Shown: positions 17,082 through 27,091, counted from the first letter of the stretch. The stretch is 64,000 bases of DNA from CAZTTH01 sp964615975 (GCA_964615975.1 CAZTTH010000020.1:1-64000); one strand, 5' to 3'. A program made the numbers and translations. The notes: generated by a model not told the origin, from the letters alone.

Positions 17082-17101
17082 CAGCACGATCGCTGTTATC
17101 C
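17076..17101 (+). terminator. Terminator hairpin overlapping the ATL stop codon
   Basis: A perfect 10-bp stem GGATAACAGC/GCTGTTATCC (17076-17085, 17092-17101) with a 6-nt loop includes the TAA stop (17079-17081) in its left arm. A weak AT-rich tract follows. Likely ends the folA-ATL transcript. Confidence 0.65.
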
Positions 17102-17199
17102 TAAACATAGGCTTTATTTAGAATTGGATGACGCGAATTACTCCTTGATCAGAGGGTGGTGGGGCGCTAAAATCGACTGCTTGCCGGCAAGCGGGGAAG

Positions 17200-20100
17200 C
17201 TAATCCTGGGTTTTAAGCGCCAGGAAAATGCGGAACCCAATATTATCAAAGGGTTCATCCATAGGCGCGTAAGCCGAAGCGACCGTGATAATCAAAGTGG
17301 CTTTGCTGACACTGGTCCAATCCCCGCCAAGAACCGCGCGTTTATTATCCTTCAATTCACTCGTCCATTCCCAGACATTCCCCGCCATGCCGAATATCCC
17401 CCATTCATTGGCGCCGCTTTTCTCGACCTCGCAGGTCACTGGGAATTCGTCGGTATACCCATCCAGTTTCCAGGTGCTGGGGAATACTTCCTGATTACCA
17501 AAATTTCCATATTTTGGGGGCCATTCATTGCCCCAGGGATACAAGCGCTCATTGCCGCACCGCGCGACCGTTTCCCATTCCTCCCGACTAGGCAGACGAT
17601 ACATATAACCATCGGGCAGGTTGGCTTCCTTGCCTGAGACCGCGTTCAGCCAGGTGCAATAACCCACGGCGTCATAATAGGATACTTCGAGAACCGGTTG
17701 CCGGTCCTTATTGAGCGAAAAACCCATTGATTTCTTGCTGTCATGCGTGGCTTTGAATTTGCGATAATCACCATTGGTGACTTCATATTTACTGACCCAT
17801 ATTTTCATCGTGTCAATCCAGATGAAATCCATCATGGTTTTGGGATCAGTGAAATTTTGACCGAATTTAGCTTGAAATTTGTTTTCGGCCAAGCCCAGAA
17901 ACGCCCGACAATCTTCCAGCGCTTTTTTATACTGTTCCTGGGCATCGAGAAAATTCTCTTTATTCAATGATTCACGCGCCAGGGAGATGGTTACATCAAG
18001 CGTCACGATTTTTTCGGTCAATTCCGCTGACAACCCCTTGTATTTATTAAGTTTTCCGCGTTCTTCTTCTACCTGACTTTTCAAGAGTTCTATCTCGCCT
18101 TTCAATTCCTTGTTAAATTGCGTGATCAGATTATGGCTGTCATCGATGGCTTTTTTGAACTGGGTGATGGCTTCAGGGTAGTCTTCCCTGGCCAGCGCTG
18201 CCTGTGCCGCTTCGGCGATGCTGTCAACCGGCCCGATCAATGCCAGGGCGGTGGGAATTTTTTCGATGTTCTGGCGTTGTTCAACAAAGGTCTTCTGAAG
18301 GGATTCGGCTTGCGATTTCAGTTCCAAAAGGCGTTTTAATTTGATCTCCCGGGTACGTTGTTCAATGGTTCTGGCCATGGCAATGGCTTCATCGCAGGTC
18401 TTGAGAGCCGTAGCAAAATCTTCCCTGGCAACAGCAGTGCTGATGTCTTTGATTAATGAATCCGCCTGCGGGAGCATTTCCAATGCCACCACATCATCCT
18501 TAAGTTTGGTGTACAACGCATCAAATACATTTTTCCGCGTTGTGAATTCAGATTTGGCCGCCAACAGCTTCGCTTGTTTTTCTTTTTCCATGTCCTTGAG
18601 CGCCTGATCGGCCGCGGGTGTCATGGCCATTTGGAGGGCTTTATTGGGCGCATCGGCTGCTGGGGGCGGTTCTGGAGCCGCAGGCGTCTGAGGCGAAACA
18701 TCGGCGCTGGGAGTTGGCGGCGGAGGCGGCGCCGAAACCGTTTTGACTGATGGCGATGCGGTTGCAGGCGGAGGGGATTGATCGGTGGTGCCGCGATGAA
18801 GGATCAAGAAACCAATCACCCCGACCACTGCCACCATCGCGGCAATTGCCGGAATCACCATGCCTGCTGGAATCATGCCGGCTGCGCTCATGGCTTTGAT
18901 AAATTCTTCACAATTGGAAAAGCGGTCGTGCGGGTCTTTCGCCAGCGCTTTCAAAAGCGCTTTGTTTTCATGCTTCTTTAAAAATCCCAAGGGCTTGACT
19001 GGTTCATTGATGACCCGCTCATAAAGGTATTTCAATTGCTGGTCAGTGATGGGCAATTTGGCATTATCCTTGGCATCACTTTTCGGCAATGGATCCTTGA
19101 GCCAGAAGGGCAGACGATCGGCGATCATCTCATAGACAATGACCGCCAGGGAGTATTGATCAGACTGCCGCACCGGAGACTTTCTCAACCATAGTTCCGG
19201 CGCCATATAATCAGGGTTGGCCAAGGGGAATCGGTAATTATCGGCAGGATTAATATGCTGTACTTCATCGGGCAATGGATAGGCGATGCCATAGTCCAAT
19301 AATTTAATACGCATGTCGTTGCCTACCAGGTAAATATTTTCCGGCACCAGATCATGGTCGATAATCCCCAATGACTTGCTGACGCTATCCAGCGCTTTGG
19401 CGATGGATACCATCACGGGCGCGATGGTATTCACTTCGATTTTATCATGCTCGGTTTTTAATCGATGGGTATATTCCCTCAGGGTTTGGCCATTTAACAG
19501 TTCCATGACGACAAAAAATTCGCCGGTCTCTTCATCAACCTGGAGGTCGCGAATCTGCACCAGGTTGGGATGAGAATACCCCATCAGGCGCTGGAAATTC
19601 GCGGTGATGCGCGGCATATCGGTTTCCGGATATTCGCGTCCTGGAAAGATGCTTTTCACCAAACATTCGACACTGAGTTTGGTGTCCATGCAATGGTATA
19701 CCATGCCGGCGCGGCTTTTCCCCAGTGCTTTTAAGATCCGATAGCGATCCTTGATGAGCTTGTCAGCCTGGTGAAAAACAGTAAACTGCTCCATGCCAAT
19801 GGTTTTACCCGAGAGATGTCCCATCATCGTCGGTGAGGCGGGGCCGCCCATTTGCACCCGGGTGACCTGCTGGCTGTCAACCGCGCCGACCTCATTCAAG
19901 GCCTTGAGGATCTCCTTGTAACTGCCGATTCGTTTCTCGGGTTTGGGTTCCAGCATGTCTTCAATGAGTTGCAACAGCCTAGGGGGTACATCGGAACGCA
20001 ATTCCTTTAAGGGAGTATACTTCCTTTGAACCTGCATCATGTAAATCATGGGCGCGGTATTGCCCGAAAATGCCTTCTTGCCGCAGCAGCTTTCGTAAAT

Positions 20101-20757
20101 GGTGGCGCCCAGGGCATAGATATCGACCAGGTAATTGATGTTTTTCTGGCCGGTCGCCTGTTCCGGCGCCATGTATTGGGGCGTTCCGATTGGGGTGCCG
20201 GCCGCGGTCAAATCCGGCAATTCCGAAACCGTCTCCTCGCTTTCCATCGGCTTTGCCAAACCCAAATCGACGATTTTAACGAGATTGTTTTTCGTCAGCA
20301 TGATATTGTGCGGCTTGATATCCCGATGGATGATCTTGTAATTATCCCAGGCAAAATCCAACCCACTCACGGTTTGCCGCGTCATGTCAATAATTTGATC
20401 GATGGAAAATTGATGTCCTTTTTGCAACATGTCATAGATGGATGCGCCATCGATGAACTCCATGGCGATATACCACAGGTCAGTATCGAAATTCGCTTCG
20501 TAGATTTGTGCCAGATTAGGATGATTGATGGCGGCGGCACTCTTGGCTTCACGAATAAAGCGTTTTTCCAGACTCTCACGAACCGACTGGTTGCCCTGCT
20601 GGATTAACAGATTGCGGCTCATGAACTTGATCGCGACACGACGCGACAGGGTAAGGTCTTCTGCCAGGTAAACGGCTCCCATCCCACCTTCTCCCAATTT
20701 TTTTTCCATGCGGAAATGACTGAGAGTTTGCCCCGGTTCTAAATCCATTGCTGACAT
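17200..20757 (-). CDS. Membrane Ser/Thr kinase with tandem kinase domains and C-terminal FGE-fold domain
   Basis: A 1185-residue protein. Kinase domain 1 (about 10-280) looks active: GEGGMGAVYLAED, VAIKFM, HRDIKPHN, DLG and GTPQYMAPEQ. Kinase domain 2 (about 340-620) is degenerate: IDHDLVPENIYL replaces HRDLKPEN (loop Lys changed to Val) and DYG replaces DFG, though VKSIF retains a Lys. A transmembrane helix (about 630-655) follows, then a Pro/Ala-rich linker and about 260 residues of coiled coil. The last 210 residues form a sulfatase-modifying-factor (FGE) fold with GMAGNVWEWT and NIGFRIFL, but the catalytic cysteines are absent, so it is probably a binding domain. It lies outside the membrane while the kinases face the cytoplasm. 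Confidence 0.92.
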   Translation of the reverse strand: MSAMDLEPGQTLSHFRMEKKLGEGGMGAVYLAEDLTLSRRVAIKFMSRNLLIQQGNQSVRESLEKRFIREAKSAAAINHPNLAQIYEANFDTDLWYIAMEFIDGASIYDMLQKGHQFSIDQIIDMTRQTVSGLDFAWDNYKIIHRDIKPHNIMLTKNNLVKIVDLGLAKPMESEETVSELPDLTAAGTPIGTPQYMAPEQATGQKNINYLVDIYALGATIYESCCGKKAFSGNTAPMIYMMQVQRKYTPLKELRSDVPPRLLQLIEDMLEPKPEKRIGSYKEILKALNEVGAVDSQQVTRVQMGGPASPTMMGHLSGKTIGMEQFTVFHQADKLIKDRYRILKALGKSRAGMVYHCMDTKLSVECLVKSIFPGREYPETDMPRITANFQRLMGYSHPNLVQIRDLQVDEETGEFFVVMELLNGQTLREYTHRLKTEHDKIEVNTIAPVMVSIAKALDSVSKSLGIIDHDLVPENIYLVGNDMRIKLLDYGIAYPLPDEVQHINPADNYRFPLANPDYMAPELWLRKSPVRQSDQYSLAVIVYEMIADRLPFWLKDPLPKSDAKDNAKLPITDQQLKYLYERVINEPVKPLGFLKKHENKALLKALAKDPHDRFSNCEEFIKAMSAAGMIPAGMVIPAIAAMVAVVGVIGFLILHRGTTDQSPPPATASPSVKTVSAPPPPPTPSADVSPQTPAAPEPPPAADAPNKALQMAMTPAADQALKDMEKEKQAKLLAAKSEFTTRKNVFDALYTKLKDDVVALEMLPQADSLIKDISTAVAREDFATALKTCDEAIAMARTIEQRTREIKLKRLLELKSQAESLQKTFVEQRQNIEKIPTALALIGPVDSIAEAAQAALAREDYPEAITQFKKAIDDSHNLITQFNKELKGEIELLKSQVEEERGKLNKYKGLSAELTEKIVTLDVTISLARESLNKENFLDAQEQYKKALEDCRAFLGLAENKFQAKFGQNFTDPKTMMDFIWIDTMKIWVSKYEVTNGDYRKFKATHDSKKSMGFSLNKDRQPVLEVSYYDAVGYCTWLNAVSGKEANLPDGYMYRLPSREEWETVARCGNERLYPWGNEWPPKYGNFGNQEVFPSTWKLDGYTDEFPVTCEVEKSGANEWGIFGMAGNVWEWTSELKDNKRAVLGGDWTSVSKATLIITVASAYAPMDEPFDNIGFRIFLALKTQD

Positions 20758-20800
20758 GATTCTTCAACTTTCATCAAAATTGGATGGATTGGAAACTAAT

Positions 20801-20834
20801 ATACGCGTATTTCCACCCATAATGGATACGCGTA
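20801..20834. promoter_or_regulatory. Paired ATACGCGTA boxes between divergent kinase genes
   Basis: The 9-mer ATACGCGTA occurs twice (20801-20809, as part of the palindrome ATACGCGTAT, and 20826-20834), with starts 25 bp apart, in the 369-bp gap between the kinase starting at 20757 and the one starting at 21127. Spacing of about two and a half helical turns and divergent position suggest an operator; the binding protein is unknown. Nothing else was recognised in the gap. Confidence 0.35.
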
Positions 20835-21126
20835 AAATTATGGCGCGTGGGTCTGCGGGTATCCCCAGGTAATCCGAACTGCAACCACGCCGGGTCGAAT
20901 GTCATAACTCCATGAAGGGGAAACAGTCCGATAGCAACCCCTGCCCGAAAAATTGGTATAAACTAATATCCTTGATATACTATTATACAAATTTCACTCA
21001 GGAATTAATTTGCGTCATAAATCGATGTCAGCGACGGAGGAATACACGCCCTTTTCGTGATCATGTGTCGCATTCCTGTAAAAATCCTAAACGCCAGATG
21101 AATCTACCACAGCAACCATAACTCCC

Positions 21127-22647
21127 ATGAGCAAGCGCATGAGCAAACGTAAATCTTCTGCCAAAGACAGCGCCATTAAATCGCCGACGGCTCAGGATTC
21201 ATTGATTGTAACGCCCTATAATATCATCAAACGAACCTCGGTGATTACCACCGCCTATGAAAAAGGGATCACGGATTCAGAGGAGCATGAGGTGACGGAG
21301 AATGACAATGAGGTGAGAATTCCACCTGGTCAACCGAGCCGGGACGAAGAGCTTTTCCGACAAACCTTTTCGCGAGGCTACAGTGATTCGAAATACACGA
21401 TCAGGAAGCGGCTTACCGCCGGTGGTATGGGAGAGGTTTATCTGGCGCTTGACAAGGATTTCCAACGGCATACGGCCATGAAGGTAATTCTCCCCGAATT
21501 ACGCGGCAACTTTCACATCATCGAAAGTTTTATCAAGGAAGCTCGCATCACCAGTCAATTGGAGCATTCGAATATCATTCCGGTGCATGACCTGGGTTAC
21601 TTGCCGAATCATGGTATTTTTTTTACCATGAAGTTAATGAAGGGAAAGCCTTTGAATGAAATCCTCCATGAAATGGAAATGAAAAATCCCAAGTATGTCA
21701 AGAAATATGACATGTACATGTTGCTTGGAATTATACGAAAAATCTGTGATGCGGTCGCATTTGCCCATTCCCAACAGGTGATTCATCGCGACATTAAACC
21801 CCATAACATCATGGTCGGTGAATTTGGTGAAGTCTTGCTCATGGATTGGGGATTGGCGAAAAAAATCACGACTTCATCCTCCCCGGATTCGGGGAAAATT
21901 TCCGCCGCCAATATTCCCGCCGCCGATTCATCGCTTCATGATGAGGATTGGATCGCCACCGAACTGGGAGTGGTAAAGGGATCGCCAGCCTATATGTCAC
22001 CAGAACAAGCGATGGGAAACGTGGCGGAGATGGATTATCAAAGTGATATTTTTCTCCTGGGGGCTACGCTTTACCACATCTTCACCTTTTATCCTCCTTA
22101 TCTTGGCGATGATATACTTGAAGTGGTTCAAATGGCGAGAAATTACGAATTGATGCCATTGGAAACCTATACGACCGATCAGGTGAAAATCCCCAATGAT
22201 CTGGGCCGGATCATCATGAAAGCGTTGTCCCGTGATAAGACAGACCGGTACAATAACATTAATGAAATGATCGAAGATATCGATGATTTTCTTAAGGGTG
22301 AAATGAATTTTTGTCATCGTTTTTATGAGAAGGGGAGCGTGTTGATGCGTGAAGGGGAAAGCGGATCAGAATCATTCCTGATCGTCAAAGGGAAATTGCA
22401 GGTCGACAAACAGCATGCCGGTAAATTAATCCCCATCAGCACCTTGAGAAAAGGAGATATTGTGGGGGAAATGTCATTAATCACATCCGAAAGACGCTCC
22501 GCCACCGTCACCGCCTTGGAAGATACCGAGGTATTGGTTTTAACTCAGGAATTGTTTACCCAACATTTGACCAAACTTCCGCCCTGGTTGGGAAAAACCA
22601 TCTATCTGTTGGCGGAACGCCTGAAAGCGGCCAATGACAAACTTTAA
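21127..22647 (+). CDS. Ser/Thr protein kinase with C-terminal cyclic-nucleotide-binding domain
   Basis: A 506-residue cytoplasmic protein. Residues 1-90 are polar and disordered. The kinase domain (about 97-385) has all catalytic motifs: AGGMGEVYLALDKD, MKVILPE, HRDIKPHN, DWG in place of DFG, and GSPAYMSPEQA. The C-terminal 110 residues are a cNMP domain. Its phosphate cassette GDIVGEMSLITSERRSATV keeps the Glu and Arg that bind the cyclic nucleotide ribose and phosphate. Kinases built this way (like PKG in eukaryotes) are switched by cAMP or cGMP. A CHASE2 adenylate cyclase lies 1.6 kb downstream. The second in-frame ATG (21142) is an alternative start. Confidence 0.93.
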   Translation: MSKRMSKRKSSAKDSAIKSPTAQDSLIVTPYNIIKRTSVITTAYEKGITDSEEHEVTENDNEVRIPPGQPSRDEELFRQTFSRGYSDSKYTIRKRLTAGGMGEVYLALDKDFQRHTAMKVILPELRGNFHIIESFIKEARITSQLEHSNIIPVHDLGYLPNHGIFFTMKLMKGKPLNEILHEMEMKNPKYVKKYDMYMLLGIIRKICDAVAFAHSQQVIHRDIKPHNIMVGEFGEVLLMDWGLAKKITTSSSPDSGKISAANIPAADSSLHDEDWIATELGVVKGSPAYMSPEQAMGNVAEMDYQSDIFLLGATLYHIFTFYPPYLGDDILEVVQMARNYELMPLETYTTDQVKIPNDLGRIIMKALSRDKTDRYNNINEMIEDIDDFLKGEMNFCHRFYEKGSVLMREGESGSESFLIVKGKLQVDKQHAGKLIPISTLRKGDIVGEMSLITSERRSATVTALEDTEVLVLTQELFTQHLTKLPPWLGKTIYLLAERLKAANDKL

Positions 22648-22832
22648 TCTCATCACGAAAAAAACACACGATCAATCCCGGCATCATTAGACAATTTTTA
22701 TTAAATAAATCATTATCATTTGCACTAGCGAAAATGCGCTTCATATTTCGCTTAATTCGCTTAAATTTGTCATTAAATGGTTACCATTGGTCTTTATGGC
22801 ATACAGCCAACAAACTGCTGGAGGAATAGCTC

Positions 22833-23939
22833 ATGATTATCCCTTTTAACTGTCCGAATTGTAATTCGGTCATACAAGCTCAATTCAAGGGGCTCAGACA
22901 TAAATTGGTTACCTGCCCATCGTGTAATCGGGAAACCCAGATGCCGGATAACATCGAGATTGGTCCGGGTGTTGTTATTGGCAGTGGTTACAAATTGGAA
23001 AAGAAAGTAGGTCACAGCCATCTGGGCGAAATTTTCCTGGCTCTGAAAGAACCAGAGGGGCGTTTAGTGCGCATTGAAATCCTTTCCGGATCAGTGACCT
23101 CCGATGAAGAATCGGTCACTCGTTTTCTTCAGGAAATCGAGCTGATGAGTTCCCTGCAGCACCCCAATTTGCTGTCGGCCGTCGAAGCCGGACAGGATGG
23201 CGATACCTACTTTCTGGTCACCGCTCATGAGCCCGGGCAAAGTCTGGAAGAAATCATCAAGCGCGATGGCAAGGTCGAAGAGAAGAAAATCCTCAATTAC
23301 ATCATTTCGATCGCTGAGGTTTTGCAATATACCTGGGATCAGCGCAAACTCCTGCATCGCGATTTGAAACCCCAAAATATCTTTATCACCGAATCCGGGG
23401 TTGCCAAGTTAACCGGATTTGGCATTGCCAAATCATCAGAAGGTCAATCACTCGGATTGACCGGTGTCGGCTTTACCATCGGCACTCCTGAATACATGAG
23501 TCCGGAGCAGATTCGCGCTTCAGACGATCTCGATTTTCGCAGTGATCTCTATGCCTTGGGAGTCGTAATGTATGAGGCTCTGGTCGGGGAATTACCCTTT
23601 ACCGATAATGCTCCGATCCTGCTGATGCAAAAACACATGGACGAAATTCCCATCCCGGTAAAAGATCGCAATCCAGCGGTTTCCTCAGGCTGTTCCGCCT
23701 TGATTGATAAGATGCTTGCCAAAGAACCGAATGATCGTCAGGCCACATGGAATGAATTGATTGCCCATGCCCGGGGAGTCATTGAATCCCCCGGGAAAGA
23801 TGCAGGCAAAGCCCCCGGCAGCACGGCCGCGGACTCAGCGAAGCCATTGCAAGCTAAATCTCCGCTGGCGATGGTGGGAATCGGGGTAGCGGTTGTTGTC
23901 ATTATCCTCATTATCATTCTGGTGATGAAAGTTTTTTAA
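22833..23939 (+). CDS. Membrane-anchored zinc-ribbon pseudokinase (Ser/Thr kinase fold)
   Basis: A 368-residue protein with a strong ribosome site (GGAGGA). An N-terminal zinc ribbon, NCPNCNS and TCPSCNR, precedes a PknB-type kinase domain (about 52-310). Key residues are altered: the ATP-binding Lys of VAIK is Glu (LVRIEIL), the metal-binding Asp of DFG is Gly (LTGFGIAK), and the Gly loop is broken (VGHSHLGEIF). HRDLKPQN and GTPEYMSPEQ remain. It is thus probably a catalytically dead scaffold or allosteric partner. After an Ala/Lys/Pro linker it ends in a single transmembrane helix (MVGIGVAVVVIILIIILVM), placing the kinase fold in the cytoplasm. It follows the cNMP kinase by 185 bp. Confidence 0.9.
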   Translation: MIIPFNCPNCNSVIQAQFKGLRHKLVTCPSCNRETQMPDNIEIGPGVVIGSGYKLEKKVGHSHLGEIFLALKEPEGRLVRIEILSGSVTSDEESVTRFLQEIELMSSLQHPNLLSAVEAGQDGDTYFLVTAHEPGQSLEEIIKRDGKVEEKKILNYIISIAEVLQYTWDQRKLLHRDLKPQNIFITESGVAKLTGFGIAKSSEGQSLGLTGVGFTIGTPEYMSPEQIRASDDLDFRSDLYALGVVMYEALVGELPFTDNAPILLMQKHMDEIPIPVKDRNPAVSSGCSALIDKMLAKEPNDRQATWNELIAHARGVIESPGKDAGKAPGSTAADSAKPLQAKSPLAMVGIGVAVVVIILIIILVMKVF

Positions 23940-24230
23940 GCAACTTACCCCCGCATCATTGCGCCTGATCGCCATTCCATGAGTACGGCAATGTCTGATG
24001 TTTTTTCCGAATTACAACTGATACTCTCCGCGACTGTGCCCGGTCCTAAACTTCCCAGCATTACTCTCCTTTCGGGAACTGATCAGCGGATCATTCGAGC
24101 AATCCCGCATCCATTTGCGGACGAATGCTTCATGTGACTCTCTGGGACAAAAGGATAACTGTTCAGCGAGATATCGCTGAGAACCGGGAAAAAATATCCA
24201 TTGCCCACACGCGATTCCTCAGGTTACCTC

Positions 24231-26699
24231 CTAATCTTTTTTGGTGCGGACATATTCTCCCTGCCAAGCGGCTGGAGGAGGCTCAATCACATATTCATTT
24301 ACCCGTTCGATCATCAACCGCGATGGGCCATCATCGGGATATATCGCCAGCGCCTTTTCAAAGCATTTGATCGCTTCCTCCCATTTTCTTTCCCACATGA
24401 GCTTCAACCCCTGATCATACATGTCGATCACGATCCTTTTTTCGTCACTGATTTCATCTTTTTTGGCGATCAATTCATATATTTGTATGGGGATGGTTTT
24501 ACCTTTGACCACGAGTCTGTCGAGTAACCGCGCTTCAATGTGATCCTTGGCAAGTTGAAAGGTCGTTTCACCGATCATGATCAGCGTGTTGTAATCCTTA
24601 TTGGCGGGTTCGAAGCGCGCGGCTTGATTGACGGCATCGCCCATGACGGTAAAGGACATATGTTTGTCCGATCCCATGTTGCCAGCGGAGACCACGCCGG
24701 AATTGAGTCCCATGCGGACGTGGATGTCGACATTAAATTTTTCTTTTAACAGAGGGCGCAGAGAGACCAGAGCCTGCTGCTGTTCCAACGCCGCCCAGCA
24801 GGCCAACTTGGCATGATCCGGGTTCGGATAAGGCACCCCCCAATCCGCCATGATGGCGTCGCCTTCGTATTTATCGATGTACCCTTGACGATTCATGATG
24901 ATTTCGGTCATTGGGCTGAGATAGGCGTTTAACAACTCGACCAGCTTGTCGGGAGTCAATGATTCTGAGATCGAAGTAAAGCCGGCAACATCAGAAAAGA
25001 ACATGGTGGCTTCCGCCCGTTGTCCGGCCAATGAAAAACTACCCGGATTGTCTTCGAGATATTTCAACACATCCCCTGACACCATGGTGGAAAACATGCC
25101 CCGGATATGACGTTTTTCACGCTCCTCGGTGAAATAGTAGAACAACACCACAAAAAGATACGACCCCATGAAAAAGAATCCGGGAGCGGTAATCGGCAGG
25201 AGAAACTGATGGGTGAGATTATAATAAAATACGAGGAAAAAATAGACCGCGGTTATCATCATGGCATAATAGGTCAGCTTTACCGGACGAAAAAAATAGG
25301 TCGCGGGGATGAATATCAGCCATACCAGCGCCAGAATTCCCAGCTTCTGCCGGTCTTTCAAGGGTTGAATAAAGGTGTTGGTGAGAATGTTGCTAATCGC
25401 CACCATATGGATGTGAACAAAGGGCGTATAGTCATCCACCGGACAAGGCCCGACATCGGTTGATCCGGTGGCGGTGACGCCGACGATGGCGATCTTGTCC
25501 TGGATCAAACTCTTGGCCTCCTCATAAGCCTTGAATGGTCCGACATCAGCGAAATGTACCCCATTAAAATCCCCGATTTTGCCCACAAAATCGAGAAACA
25601 GATAGCCTTTGTCATCGATGGGGATTTCACGGACTTCACCGTTCGGCTTGCGAACCACGATCTTGCTGCCCATGAAAATCTCAATGATGGGCAGTCCCTT
25701 GATCGTCAAATCGCCTTGGCGATGCAGATCAGGCAAATCGATTCCCCAATAATTCAAGCAGCATAACAAGGACATCGAAGGCAGGAAAAAGCGGCGGGTG
25801 ATGAGTTCCTGGCTTTGGGGATGGACAAAATCGTATTCCATTCCCAAAACCAGAGGAAGGCGCCGCACAATTCCACCCTCTTCCCGGGGAACATTGATAT
25901 ACCCCAACTGTGAGTAATCCAGCAAAATTTTGGTCGGCAATGCGGCATATCGGGAAAACTTGTAATCGGAAGACAGATTGTGAACATGTTCGATGGGTAT
26001 GCTGACATCCCGCAAATAAGGAATTTCGGTTCCATTGTCCTCGGATAAATCGTCTGGATCAGTTCCTAGGATGGCGGCTTGAGACCATTTGTGTCCGGCT
26101 TTTTCCAGCGCCTCTTCCGGCAGGGTATAATCGTAGGCGATAATGGTTTTGGCTTCCTTCTGTTTTTCCTGGAATGATGATGCCAGCGCACTGGCCAGAT
26201 TCATATTGGCCTGGCGGCTGGTAAAGCGGGCGATATCGGTAAGGATATCATTGTCAACTTCACTGATCTCATTGCGTGAAAACGCTTGGATTTGGGTCAT
26301 CATCAAGTCGATTTTGTCCGTATCAATATCTTCGCTTTTATTCTCCTCCTCACCTTCGAATTCCCGGAAGATGATGTCGTAAGCCAATACCGATGGTTTG
26401 TATACGGCGCGAAAATACTTCAACTGTTCGAGGAAAGGTTTGCGGGTGAGCCAGATGCCTTTGCCATATTGGCCGATTTTTTTATAGGTATAATCATCGA
26501 TTCCGACGAGTGCTATATCGGGTGAAATAGGTTGATCGGCAATAAAATTACGCACCCGGAAAAGCCGATCATGCAAGGGGAAATCGATTCGTTCAAAGAG
26601 GGTTAAGCCATCGATTTTCAAGTAGACCAGAACGGTGGTTAATGCCATCATGGCGGTAACGATAATGGGAATGATGTAATGATATTTACGTCGTTTCAT
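24231..26699 (-). CDS. CHASE2-domain class III adenylate cyclase
   Basis: An 822-residue membrane receptor. Order: N-terminal helix (about 8-27), extracytoplasmic CHASE2 domain (about 30-430; ALVGIDDYTYKKIG at its start, IAIVGVTATGSTDVGPC at its end), three helices (about 440-530), class III cyclase domain (about 560-755), and a TPR-like tail. The cyclase has the metal-binding FFSDVAGFT, the KYEGDAI Lys that selects adenine, and VMGDAVNQAAR with the matching Asp and the transition-state Asn/Arg. These point to cAMP rather than cGMP. The ligand of CHASE2 is unknown. It is convergent with the pseudokinase gene and within 2 kb of a cNMP-binding kinase. Confidence 0.95.
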   Translation of the reverse strand: MKRRKYHYIIPIIVTAMMALTTVLVYLKIDGLTLFERIDFPLHDRLFRVRNFIADQPISPDIALVGIDDYTYKKIGQYGKGIWLTRKPFLEQLKYFRAVYKPSVLAYDIIFREFEGEEENKSEDIDTDKIDLMMTQIQAFSRNEISEVDNDILTDIARFTSRQANMNLASALASSFQEKQKEAKTIIAYDYTLPEEALEKAGHKWSQAAILGTDPDDLSEDNGTEIPYLRDVSIPIEHVHNLSSDYKFSRYAALPTKILLDYSQLGYINVPREEGGIVRRLPLVLGMEYDFVHPQSQELITRRFFLPSMSLLCCLNYWGIDLPDLHRQGDLTIKGLPIIEIFMGSKIVVRKPNGEVREIPIDDKGYLFLDFVGKIGDFNGVHFADVGPFKAYEEAKSLIQDKIAIVGVTATGSTDVGPCPVDDYTPFVHIHMVAISNILTNTFIQPLKDRQKLGILALVWLIFIPATYFFRPVKLTYYAMMITAVYFFLVFYYNLTHQFLLPITAPGFFFMGSYLFVVLFYYFTEEREKRHIRGMFSTMVSGDVLKYLEDNPGSFSLAGQRAEATMFFSDVAGFTSISESLTPDKLVELLNAYLSPMTEIIMNRQGYIDKYEGDAIMADWGVPYPNPDHAKLACWAALEQQQALVSLRPLLKEKFNVDIHVRMGLNSGVVSAGNMGSDKHMSFTVMGDAVNQAARFEPANKDYNTLIMIGETTFQLAKDHIEARLLDRLVVKGKTIPIQIYELIAKKDEISDEKRIVIDMYDQGLKLMWERKWEEAIKCFEKALAIYPDDGPSRLMIERVNEYVIEPPPAAWQGEYVRTKKD

Positions 26700-27091
26700 C
26701 GGAGATTGACAAGCGCTCGCGTGAGAGATTTATATTGAAAAATATTATCTTGCAGGTTTATATTTCAGTGCGCATGGTTAATGTTCACTTAGTTCAATTG
26801 GTGAACCGATAACTGCTCCCGGCCGTTGATCTGAAACCGATAGAGATTAAGCCGCGACAACCAGATTTCAAATCCAATCAGCCTGTGATGATAGAATCAT
26901 GAACCGATGATGAATAGTTGTCTTAATACTGTTATAACCGCAAATTTCAATTCACCTACAAAGCATCGCCTCACGAACCACCAAATTTGGAATTCTTACA
27001 CTGGATACAGTGTTTCCATGATTGACATTCCCGCGAAATTAACGATAAAGATCATGAACCAACAGCCAAAGATACCAGCGTCAATAACTCT
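26700..27091. other. Intergenic region between cyclase and pgsA
   Basis: A gap of 392 bp between divergent genes. It is AT-rich and must hold the promoters of both, but no clear hexamer pair, operator, riboswitch or small gene was recognised. Confidence 0.5.

Noticed and set aside
17200..17830. FGE domain as an active sulfatase-activating enzyme
   Set aside because: The two catalytic cysteines of the C-terminal motif are absent, and the domain is fused to a kinase receptor.
20026..20607. 193-codon plus-strand frame
   Set aside because: Antisense to the conserved kinase domain 1; His-rich artefact of the opposite codons.
22708..22719. Fur-box-like AATCATTATCAT (also at 16053-16064)
   Set aside because: Only 12 AT-rich bases match, half of a Fur box, and neither downstream gene is iron-related.
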